Origin: Deltaproteobacteria bacterium
GTDB taxonomy: Bacteria > Desulfobacterota > DSM-4660 > Desulfatiglandales > Desulfatiglandaceae
Direction: 5' to 3'
DNA: 40,216 nucleotides
Assembly (NCBI GenBank): GCA_022340265.1
Contig: JAJDOH010000135.1
Span: 1-40,216, forward strand
Shown here in pieces: positions 33,909-40,216 of this stretch (position 1 is the first letter of the stretch; every line of letters begins with the position of its first letter). The translations under genes were made by a program, and so were the position numbers. A model generated the notes under the pieces. It did no database searches. It had not been told where the DNA came from and saw only the letters and a list, made by a program, of their open reading frames with translations.

Positions 33909-35126
33909 TCACGATGGCATAACCGTGGCAAGCCAATCGAACATGCGCTGGTCGTAAAGGCCGCGTGCCTTAGGCTCGCAATGCCAATTGGCCCCCTCCC
34001 CAGCCGTAAACCGAACTATTGTTTTCGGACAAACAAGCGCTTCATAGACCTCCTTGGACTGTCCAGGCCAGAATTGCTCGTCCTCGGGGTCGGCTATGAA
34101 CAACGGGCATTGAATTTGCTTGATGACATCCCGGACGTTGTATTGGCGCACCTTCCTGTACAGGTCGTAGAAACTTTTTGCCTTATAGGGTTTCATTCGC
34201 CATTCCATGTTCTGTCGCACCACGTCATCGGCGTTCTTGAGACCCTCATCCATAGCCTCGTTGAACTCCTTTTCCTTCCCGGCATCAAGAAGATCACACA
34301 CCTCCTGTGGGAGCGCGCGAAAAAACGGAACGGAAACATCCATCACGCCTGGGTCCGCAATACCGGCTGCGATACGGTGTTCAAATGCAAGGGCGCGAAG
34401 AATCCAGTAGCCTCCTTGGCTTATCCCCGAAAGGGCAATGCGGTTCGGATCAACGTCTTCACGTGGTTGTAGGTAATCAACTATCGTTGCTATGATTTTT
34501 TCCCAGTCATGGCGGAAAGGAACATTCTGCAGCCACAACATGGCATTCTGGCCGGGGCCATCAAAAACGAGGCTAGCATATCCCCTCTCAAGCGCCGCAG
34601 CTACACCCAAAGTCCACATACCGCAGGTAGCGCCGTCACTGCCATTATTAAAGATGATCGTGGCCCATGGCCTTTCGGCTTTGTCAGGTCGGAAAAAGTA
34701 CCCAGGCATTGAGATTCCTTCATGCGGTATATTCACCTTCTCGGCCGGTGGATTCATGTAGGAACAGAACAGCTCCCAGGACCTCAGGTGTCGTTTCCAG
34801 GCATGCACACCTCTCGACGGATCCTTTGTACCATCGATAAAAATGGCAGACGCTGCAAAATAGCTGGCGGCACGCAAAAAAGCCTTTCTCGCGCTCACTT
34901 GATTGTTCGACGAGGCGCTCTTCTCGGCAATTCTTTGTATACGCTCTGCGGTCGCAGACCACTCTCGATACCATTTCTCAAAATCGCCTGACGGGATGCG
35001 CTCAACCGTCGCTAAAATTTCCCCTGCATCGGCTGCGCCGTAGTGACAACTACCGAGGAGAATCTGAGCTTCAAAATCCATCTGCTCATGATCCATGAAA
35101 TATCGTTTTTGTTTTGTATCGCTCAC
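33909..35126 (-). CDS. Alpha/beta hydrolase
   Basis: A 405-residue soluble hydrolase with a helical N-terminal region (about 1-120) and an alpha/beta core. The nucleophile elbow GISQGG is near residue 235. The acid is probably in FIADPEDEQFWPG and the base is His in GANWHCEP. This layout matches DUF1100-like esterases and relatives of 2,6-dihydroxypseudooxynicotine hydrolase, which cleave C-C or ester bonds; the substrate cannot be told. A GTG start is chosen because GGGGGAG lies just upstream; an ATG ten codons in is an alternative. It lies in the accessory stretch between two exported proteins and is probably single. Confidence 0.82.
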   Translation of the reverse strand: MSDTKQKRYFMDHEQMDFEAQILLGSCHYGAADAGEILATVERIPSGDFEKWYREWSATAERIQRIAEKSASSNNQVSARKAFLRAASYFAASAIFIDGTKDPSRGVHAWKRHLRSWELFCSYMNPPAEKVNIPHEGISMPGYFFRPDKAERPWATIIFNNGSDGATCGMWTLGVAAALERGYASLVFDGPGQNAMLWLQNVPFRHDWEKIIATIVDYLQPREDVDPNRIALSGISQGGYWILRALAFEHRIAAGIADPGVMDVSVPFFRALPQEVCDLLDAGKEKEFNEAMDEGLKNADDVVRQNMEWRMKPYKAKSFYDLYRKVRQYNVRDVIKQIQCPLFIADPEDEQFWPGQSKEVYEALVCPKTIVRFTAGEGANWHCEPKARGLYDQRMFDWLATVMPS

Positions 35127-35282
35127 TTACTCCCCCCTCTCTATTTCTTGGTCTAAACGTGGCGTTCACCTGCGGGCCACGCAACAGGCCGTCAGATGTA
35201 ACGGCGTATGTATTTTCTCCTTCCCACTGTCTACCAACCATCCCAGCGGAATTTACAGACATGTACCAAAAGGCAACTGCCA

Positions 35283-37013
35283 CTATTTGAGGCCGAGTGC
35301 ATCACGGAGGTACTTTAGTCCCGTCGTCTGTCCCTGCAGGTTGGCGGTCTGCAACCCATCCTCGATGAAGCTGAGCATGTCGGCGTAGGCTTTGAAATCT
35401 CCGTCCTGCGTGTTGTTTTGGGGCGCCGTGTCCGCATCAGACCAGGCACACGTGAATGCGTGAAGCGTTCCGGTCGTTCCTGCCGCGACGCCGAGCGTCG
35501 GATTGTCTGTGGTGGTGACCGTGTACTTCGTATAGATCAACTCATGCACCAGGTCCGGTGGGTTGTTATCGCTTGCTGCCGCACTCCAAGTTAACTCAGG
35601 TGGGCTCGTTAGCGGATCGACCTCGAAGATTTGCAGGTTGGGAACGGTAACGCAGGTGCCACTCCCTTTGGCTCCGGAGCAGAACTGGTTGCCTTGCCAT
35701 AGCCCCTTGCCGAACAGATACGCGATGTCGATCCCGACGTTCGCGGCGGAGCCGCCGGGCGTGTAGATTTCCTGAACGTTGTCGAAAGCCACGATATTGA
35801 AACCGTCCGCCTCATTGTTCAGTTGCAGGAAGCTCACAAGCTGGGCTACGCCCGAGTTGTCGACGGGGCCGCCGTCCGCGATTTGGACGATCTTCGCCGC
35901 CGCCAAAGCTTCGACCGTCATTCCGTTCGCCACCACATGCTTCATGTTTCCCGCTAACTGAAAGTTGAGAGCTGCATCCGAAGCCAGGTACGCCTCCTCC
36001 CAATCTCCGGTCACCACGCCACTGGCTGCGAAACCCGCAGCCGCGCTCGAAGCCGCAGCCGCGGTCACAACGGGAACGTGATCGTTTGTCAGAGGGTTTT
36101 CGATGGTGGCCGTAGCCGTCGCCGGAGAGTAAAACGCGTTTTCCGTATAGCCCAGATTGAAATGGGGCCCGTCCGTGCCCGCCCCTGCAGCCGGGAGAAA
36201 AGGGGGTGCCGTGAAGGTTGATCCACTGGGCATGCTTGAGAAGGTCACCGGCGTCACATCGGGGGCGGCCCCGCTCTCCCCGCTGCAAGACGCCCCGCTA
36301 TCGCCGTTCAGTACCGGTTTAGAGGGCCAAAGGCACGCCTGATAGTATTGCTTGTCACCCCCTTCTTCACCTAGTACGGCCTCCGTTGTCAGCATGGTCG
36401 CCGCGAGCAGCAACGGCTTCCCCTCCGCCCACGTTTGTCGCTTTCCGCTCAGCTGCTCGGTGATCGGGTAGTCCGTGAACACCAAATCCTCGACGACCTT
36501 GTGCCAATAGGTCGCATTGTCATCCGTGTAATATGCGAAGACGCACGCGGAAAACTTGTTCCCGCTCAAGCTGTGGCAGTCTGCCTGGTCGAACAGATAT
36601 TGCTGCTGGCCAAGCCATCCGGTTGCTTCCTTTCCTGCTACCGACCACGTGTTGATGGCGTTCTTAGCCTCGATCGCCGTAACGAAATCAGCCGAGTACA
36701 TCAGCATCGTGCTGAACCAGCTTCCGCCAGAGTTTGAGGAGACGGTGCCCACATTTGCGAACACATCTTCGAGCTTTTTGCTACCGCCTTCCAAGAGCGA
36801 CAGGGTCCAGCCAGCGTGGGCGGTATGCGCGCGCCAACCACCGCCCGAAAATGCCACGTGCACTGAATCGGGCGCAAGCGCTTCAGGTTCTCCTTCCCCT
36901 GACGGTGCAGAGGAGTCGGAGGAACTGCATCCGATGGCATAAAGAATAATGAACGCGGCGAGTACAAGTTTCCCGGAATTATGAGTCATCTGTAGTTTCC
37001 TGAGCCAGTTCAT
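35283..37013 (-). CDS. Lipoprotein with cytosolic phospholipase A2-like catalytic domain
   Basis: A 576-residue lipoprotein. The signal ends in a lipobox (LYAIGC) with Cys29 as the lipidated residue, followed by a Ser/Gly-rich linker. The domain has the oxyanion loop SGGGWR (56-61), a nucleophile region SNSGGSW that matches the GLSGGSW of cytosolic phospholipase A2/lysophospholipases, and a DGG (about residue 380) that would carry the catalytic Asp. It should be an acyl hydrolase held in the inner or outer membrane. The 70-residue stretch after residue 230 is Ser/Gly/Pro-rich. GAGGTG precedes the ATG. Base composition is GC-richer than the C1 genes, in line with acquired DNA. Confidence 0.75.
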   Translation of the reverse strand: MNWLRKLQMTHNSGKLVLAAFIILYAIGCSSSDSSAPSGEGEPEALAPDSVHVAFSGGGWRAHTAHAGWTLSLLEGGSKKLEDVFANVGTVSSNSGGSWFSTMLMYSADFVTAIEAKNAINTWSVAGKEATGWLGQQQYLFDQADCHSLSGNKFSACVFAYYTDDNATYWHKVVEDLVFTDYPITEQLSGKRQTWAEGKPLLLAATMLTTEAVLGEEGGDKQYYQACLWPSKPVLNGDSGASCSGESGAAPDVTPVTFSSMPSGSTFTAPPFLPAAGAGTDGPHFNLGYTENAFYSPATATATIENPLTNDHVPVVTAAAASSAAAGFAASGVVTGDWEEAYLASDAALNFQLAGNMKHVVANGMTVEALAAAKIVQIADGGPVDNSGVAQLVSFLQLNNEADGFNIVAFDNVQEIYTPGGSAANVGIDIAYLFGKGLWQGNQFCSGAKGSGTCVTVPNLQIFEVDPLTSPPELTWSAAASDNNPPDLVHELIYTKYTVTTTDNPTLGVAAGTTGTLHAFTCAWSDADTAPQNNTQDGDFKAYADMLSFIEDGLQTANLQGQTTGLKYLRDALGLK

Positions 37014-37754
37014 GGTTACACCTCTTTGCCCTTTCCAAATGATTTTACATTCTCTCTTACCATTTTACGCATGACCGGAATGAATGGATCCGGCTGTCAG
37101 GACGATCGTAATGTTATCCATGCCAAAACGATCTTGTTGCCAGAAAAACAATCCTTACCTGGTGATTTTACACACAAGAATGTATGAAATTCCATTAACA
37201 GTCAAGAAGTTGGTACACTGTACAGTGAAAAATTCGATGCGAAATATTAAACCCGATTGAGGTTCTGCACAGATCAAGCAGATATTGGAGTTGATAAATT
37301 TGCCGCCTATCCGGTCGCGGGAAATCGCCTCATGTATTCATGTAATGACGCACATCTGCCAAGATGTCGCAAGAGTACCCCAAATGGCCGCCGGCGGGGT
37401 ATCATTTGGTTCCGGCAATTCTGTTCGATGTGTCTGTCGAGATATTGCCGCCATGAATCAGGACATAAGTAATCATTTTTTAAGTACCCAGTTGTTTTCA
37501 TAGATACTGGCATGATGGTAACCCCCTGGATTGGGCAAATCAAGTAGGGAATGGTATTGGTATCTTTAACAAAATCGAGGTCGGGATACTCCGCTATCGG
37601 ATCATGATGCTTGACTTTAAATTTACACAAAATTCGGTGTTAAAGGCCATTTTTTGTTACTTGCCCTTCTGGGACCCGACCCAATATATTGTGGTTGGGA
37701 ATACTTCGATTTTATTCCAGATACATAGCAGGTATTGCCGGGTGCTGGCGCTAA
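37014..37754. other. 740-base gap with a perfect palindrome and a gene remnant
   Basis: There is no intact gene. A perfect 12-bp palindrome CACTGTACAGTG lies at 37216-37227, about 200 bases upstream of the lipoprotein gene; it could be an operator. A decayed hydrolase start at 37330-37476 is listed separately. A 107-codon minus-strand frame (37307-37630) overlaps that remnant in another phase and has no protein-like pattern. Confidence 0.45.
37330..37476 (-). pseudogene. Decayed N-terminus of an alpha/beta hydrolase
   Basis: From an ATG the frame reads MITYVLIHGGNISTDT, a typical alpha/beta-hydrolase first strand with its HGG loop, continues to a TGA at 37402-37404, then resumes in the same frame with YPAGGHLGYSCDI before a second TGA at 37330-37332. 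Homologues I remember have a YPPGGHLG segment at this distance. After that the similarity is lost. The stops and missing body indicate a remnant rather than another selenoprotein. Confidence 0.4.
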
Positions 37755-39146
37755 TTATTCCATCAAAACCATTGCAAAAAAATGCCATGAGCCGAATGTT
37801 TCTTTGCGGGTATCGATCTGAAAACCGTTTCTTCGGGCTGTTTTGAAAACATCAATTCCGCACGCTTCCAGCATCGGTCTTATCCTTGTTTTTTTGACTT
37901 CCTTTTCTGAAGACTCACACGGAGCCTCGTTTTTCCCCGTGGGTCATGTGCCCCCGAAGCTACTGGTCCCCCCGCTTGGTCCGCCCCCCGCTGAAAGCGC
38001 CGTCAATGCGAAAGCTTTGTAAAACCCGTTCTGATACGCCTCACCTTCCAGACGGCAAGCGATTTCGGTCAACATCTGCCCATCCTCTCCACAGAGCAGA
38101 ATTGCCCGGGAGTATTCCACCATCACTTCTTTGACCTCATCGATATCAGGCGTCTCGGGTGGATGATACCCGTCTTTACCATACATGGGACAACCATAAA
38201 CACATTTCCACTTCACCCATTTTTCCACCACGATGGAGTCTGTGTCGATGACCTTGGACTTTTTGGCTCCCATTTCAAGGGCAAGTGATGCCATATCGTC
38301 AATCGTCACGGTCTTTTGTGCGGGCGGGTTGCTGCTTTCAGGCTGCATGCGAGATATGTCGAATTGTTTCAGCATCTGCGAATTCATGTCCTCCGTTTCA
38401 GGTTTACGCGCTCTTATGAGCACGCCCTTTGTTTTGGGCGAGCTTTTGAAACCCGTCTCAGAAACCCGCTCAACATCCACGAACCCAGCTTCATTTAATC
38501 CTGCCAGAAATTCCATTTCCGGTACGGCGCCACCCTCTCACTGAAACCAGGTCTCAACCCGTTCTTTGAGATCTTTGGAAACAGCCTGGGAGGCGAACTG
38601 ATCCGCCAAAAATAGCTTTCCCCCCGGTTTTAAAAGCTTGTAAGCATACTGAACGGCTGTCGCTTTTTCGGGGATGAGGTTAAAAACGCCGTTAGAAATA
38701 ATCACATCAAACCAACCGTCCATGCCTTTCAGGCTTTGCACATCTCCTATCTGAAAATCAACATTTTCGGCTTGCATCATCGCTTTGTTGGAATTGGCTT
38801 TCTGAATCATCTCCGCAGTCAGATCAAGGCCCAGTACTTTGCCAGCGGCACCCGCCAATTCTCCCGCCAAAAGGGCATCCACACCCGCGCCGCAACCAAT
38901 ATCAAGGACATGCGCTCCCGAAGGAATTTCTCCCAGTGAAAATGGATTGCCGACACCGCAATAGGAATCGGCCACCGCATCCGGCAATGACTCGACGAGT
39001 TGACCGTCATATTGAAGCTTTTTGAGCCCATCCCGCCCTGTAGGGTACTTAAAATGGCCCTCGGGGGTTTTGGCGACCTTTTTGTATTTATCCCGAATTC
39101 CAGCATCGATCTGTTCCAGATCTCGAGCACTCAGCTGAGAAGTCAT
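37755..39146 (-). CDS. ArsM-like SAM methyltransferase fused to DUF2284, with one near-certain and one probable Sec
   Basis: Read through two in-frame TGA codons this is a 463-residue fusion ending at TAA. Residues 1-250 form a class I SAM methyltransferase of the arsenite-methyltransferase type: SYCGVGNPF, motif I LDIGCGAGVD (81-90), ISNGVFNL, then WFQ-U-EGGAVPE. Sec203 (TGA 38538-38540) falls on the catalytic Cys of ArsM, usually written WxxCxxGA; family-typical GFKSSPKTKGVLIRARKP follows. Residues 275-463 match DUF2284, a predicted metal-binding family (CVYGCPMYGK at 315-324, later RPMLEACGIDVFKTAR). The second TGA (37944-37946, residue 401) sits in GGT-U-PTGKNEAPC, and coding plainly continues for 62 residues. 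The first Sec has an excellent SECIS; the second a weaker one. It is the last gene of the selenoprotein set, 39 bases after the dsrE-like gene. Confidence 0.85.
37909..37928 (-). promoter_or_regulatory. Possible SECIS for Sec401 of the fusion
   Basis: GAGGCU-[CCGUGUG]-AG-U-CUUC gives six pairs with a bulged U, its loop starting 24 bases after the U of UGA. The loop does not begin with G, so the match is only fair. A competing seven-pair stem (CACGGGG with CUCCGUG) is also possible. Confidence 0.4.
38504..38522 (-). promoter_or_regulatory. SECIS-like hairpin for Sec203 of the methyltransferase
   Basis: CCGGAAAU-[GGA]-AUUUCUGG: eight continuous pairs (one G-U) with a three-base loop beginning GG, starting 26 bases after the U of UGA. 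This is a very good bacterial SECIS. Confidence 0.85.
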
Positions 39147-39185
39147 CACACCCGCCTTTCCTATTCAGCGTTCCTGATACAATGC

Positions 39186-39536
39186 TTAAAAATTAAACAC
39201 CTTTCCCTCGGCAACCAGATCGATGAGATGGGGCGCACCATCCAGCATCATATTGGAGAAAAATTTCGACTCGTCAACCTGACGAGCGTTCGCGCACGGA
39301 GGTCAGACCCCAATGGGAACCTCATTTTCTTCCAAATATGGAAAGTAGTCGCCGGGACAGTCGCCAGTGACGGTCTTTTCGGAAAAATCCCGGGTTTTGT
39401 CGGCCCAGAGGGTCCCATCGTCCAGAAAGAAGACATGTACGTTGTGACCCTTTTCATGGGTGATTTTGGCAAGCTGAAAACATCTAGCCGCTGAATTCAC
39501 ATCGGTTTTGCTGAGTGTGTAGATGAAATTGGCCAT
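39186..39536 (-). CDS. DsrE-family selenoprotein with UxxC motif
   Basis: A 116-residue DsrE/DsrF-like protein (small sulfur-relay fold): MANFIYTLSKTDV, HVFFLDDGTLWA, then NEVPIGV-U-PPC and DGAPHLIDLVAEG to the end. TGA at 39303-39305 is residue 78; relatives have Cys here, so the motif is U-P-P-C, a redox-active selenenylsulfide pair. GGAGGAG lies four bases before the ATG. A textbook SECIS follows the TGA. DsrE-like selenoproteins have been recognised before in Desulfobacterota. DsrE proteins carry sulfane sulfur; with Sec this one may handle selenium, sulfane sulfur or bound metal. Usual calling would stop after 77 residues and lose the active Sec. Confidence 0.93.
39267..39288 (-). promoter_or_regulatory. 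SECIS hairpin for the DsrE-like Sec78
   Basis: CG-CUCGUCA-[GGU]-UGACGAG-U-CG: nine pairs, a single bulged U and a GGU loop that starts 26 bases after the U of UGA. This is the clearest SECIS in the window. Confidence 0.92.
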
Positions 39537-39599
39537 ATTCTCCTCCTTCAACCCCTGTCAAATGGATCGCAGAGTTCCAATTCGCTGATTATTTGACGG

Positions 39600-39836
39600 T
39601 CATGTCTTTATGGACATGCTTCGATATCGGGTCTTTTTTTTCAGTAATTCCATTAACGCTTTCTCGTCCAGTTTGCCGGCATCGTATTTCACCTTTGCCT
39701 CGCGTCTCAAAGCGGTGACTTCGTAACTCATAATACCTGCGATCCCGTCCAGGGCCGCCGCGACAAGCGCCTCTCAAGACGGTCAGTTTAAGTTTGGAAT
39801 GTCCAGCAACACTTCTTTTTCTTCAATTTCTCCCAT
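39600..39836 (-). CDS. Heavy-metal-associated-type domain with UxxU (two Sec)
   Basis: A 78-residue protein found only by reading two TGA codons (39783-39785 and 39774-39776) as Sec: IPNLN-U-PS-U-EALVAAALDGI, then MSYEVTALRREAKVKYDAGK and LDEKALMELLKKK. This is the beta-alpha-beta-beta-alpha-beta plan of HMA domains (MerP, CopZ, P-type ATPase N-termini), whose CxxC metal site (commonly CPSC, CxSC) is here U18-P-S-U21. GGGAGG lies five bases before the ATG. A hairpin of SECIS type follows the second TGA. Such a diselenol site should bind soft metals (Hg, Cu, Ag, As) very tightly or act as a redox switch; that is inference. The gene sits between the thioredoxin-like and DsrE-like genes. Confidence 0.85.
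39739..39758 (-). promoter_or_regulatory. SECIS-like hairpin for the UxxU protein
   Basis: GCG-g-CCC-[UGGAC]-GGG-au-CGC: two three-pair helices around a small internal loop containing U. The loop has G at its second position and starts 25 bases after the U of the second UGA and 34 after the first. One element would have to serve both codons. Confidence 0.6.
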
Positions 39837-39937
39837 GACAACCTCCCTTTTAATAATGTGTTAACATTTCTCTATTTTCTTCCCACTTGCCGGCGGAGTC
39901 CTCAACCTAATCTATCTTAAAATCCGCTTCAGTTTTT

Positions 39938-40213
39938 CTAATGGCTTGCTTCTCGCACCGCCTCCGACAGGGATTCCATATCCGGAATGTTGTCAAAGGC
40001 AATGGATTCATTGATTACAATTGAAGGCACAGCGGGCATACGTCCGCAAATTTTACCCAGTTCAGCATGGCGCACAACGCCATCGCGAGACCCTACATCG
40101 ACCACCTCCCACGCCAGAATTCCCGGCTCGAATTCCGGTGCGATTTCCTCCAGAATGGCTAATGCGAGATCACACATCATGCACCCTTTCTTCTTCGCAA
40201 CAATCTCTACCAT
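39938..40213 (-). CDS. Small thioredoxin-like protein with CxxC
   Basis: A 91-residue thioredoxin-fold protein. The opening strand MVEIVAKKKG leads to CMMC (Cys11, Cys14), followed by a helix (DLALAILEEIAPEF), and a MPAVPSIVINESIAF segment holds the cis-Pro typical of thioredoxins. It is cytoplasmic (no signal). It is the first gene of the selenoprotein set visible here and could reduce the selenol or thiol sites of the proteins encoded next. The start lies three bases from the window edge, so the ribosome binding site and any extension cannot be seen; further operon genes may lie beyond the edge. Confidence 0.8.
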   Translation of the reverse strand: MVEIVAKKKGCMMCDLALAILEEIAPEFEPGILAWEVVDVGSRDGVVRHAELGKICGRMPAVPSIVINESIAFDNIPDMESLSEAVREASH

Positions 40214-40216
40214 AAC

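Noticed and set aside
37307-37630. 107-codon minus-strand frame
   Set aside because: It has no family pattern and overlaps a hydrolase remnant in a different phase that does read like protein.
39600-39602. Final TGA of the UxxU protein as a third Sec
   Set aside because: The domain is complete before it, and the sequence after it has no protein-like pattern and soon meets another stop.
39589-39777. 62-codon minus-strand frame over the UxxU gene
   Set aside because: It is out of phase with the HMA-like frame, Arg/Gly-rich, and lacks the ribosome binding site that the other frame has.
1-40216. tRNA, rRNA, CRISPR arrays, transposases, integrases
   Set aside because: I looked for these and saw no cloverleaf, rRNA-like sequence, regular direct-repeat array, transposase or tyrosine recombinase gene.

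Overview
The window looks like chromosome of a strictly anaerobic, sulfate-reducer-type Desulfobacterota (Desulfobacterales-like). The grounds are two metF-metV-mvhD-hdrA modules (methylene-tetrahydrofolate reductase with heterodisulfide-reductase-type electron-transfer proteins, Wood-Ljungdahl methyl branch), an RnfB-like redox protein, many PAS kinases, and heavy use of UGA as selenocysteine (Sec). I see at least six, probably seven, Sec codons in five genes. Ordinary gene calling would truncate, split or miss all five. No tRNA, rRNA, CRISPR array, transposase or integrase was seen.

Layout. 1-3.1 kb: a broken cupin gene, a DUF401 membrane protein and a metallo-beta-lactamase-fold hydrolase. 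3.2-15.1 kb (minus strand): a C1/electron-transfer cluster read from a sigma54-type promoter at about 15.13 kb: degenerate receiver, MetF-like paralogue, a 1483-residue Sec-HdrA with an inserted NfnB/GltD-type domain, Sec-MvhD, MetV, MetF, a receiver protein and an ACT protein. An RnfB-NfnB fusion with its own upstream region and terminator follows. 15.6-18.0 kb: lon (plus). 18.1-23.2 kb (minus): a small protein, two histidine kinases and an NtrC-type sigma54 activator behind a sigma70-type promoter. These are natural candidates to control the sigma54 promoter. 23.3-28.2 kb (minus): a second, Cys-only module hdrA-mvhD-metV-metF ending in a clear terminator. 28.3-30.9 kb: a biotin-synthase-like radical SAM protein (minus) and rimO (plus).

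30.9-37.5 kb is an accessory island: an integron-type attC site beside a SnoaL-like gene (a probable gene cassette), a secreted DUF1254/DUF1214 protein, an alpha/beta hydrolase, a cytosolic-phospholipase-A2-like lipoprotein, and two gene remnants. 37.8-40.2 kb (minus) is the most unusual part: a compact four-gene set encoding a thioredoxin-like CxxC protein, a 78-residue heavy-metal-associated-type domain whose CxxC is UxxU, a DsrE-family protein with a UxxC motif, and an ArsM-like methyltransferase fused to DUF2284 with one near-certain and one probable Sec. Three of these four genes carry UGA codons followed by hairpins that fit the bacterial SECIS pattern. I infer a selenol-based soft-metal/metalloid or sulfur-relay system; its substrate cannot be read from sequence.
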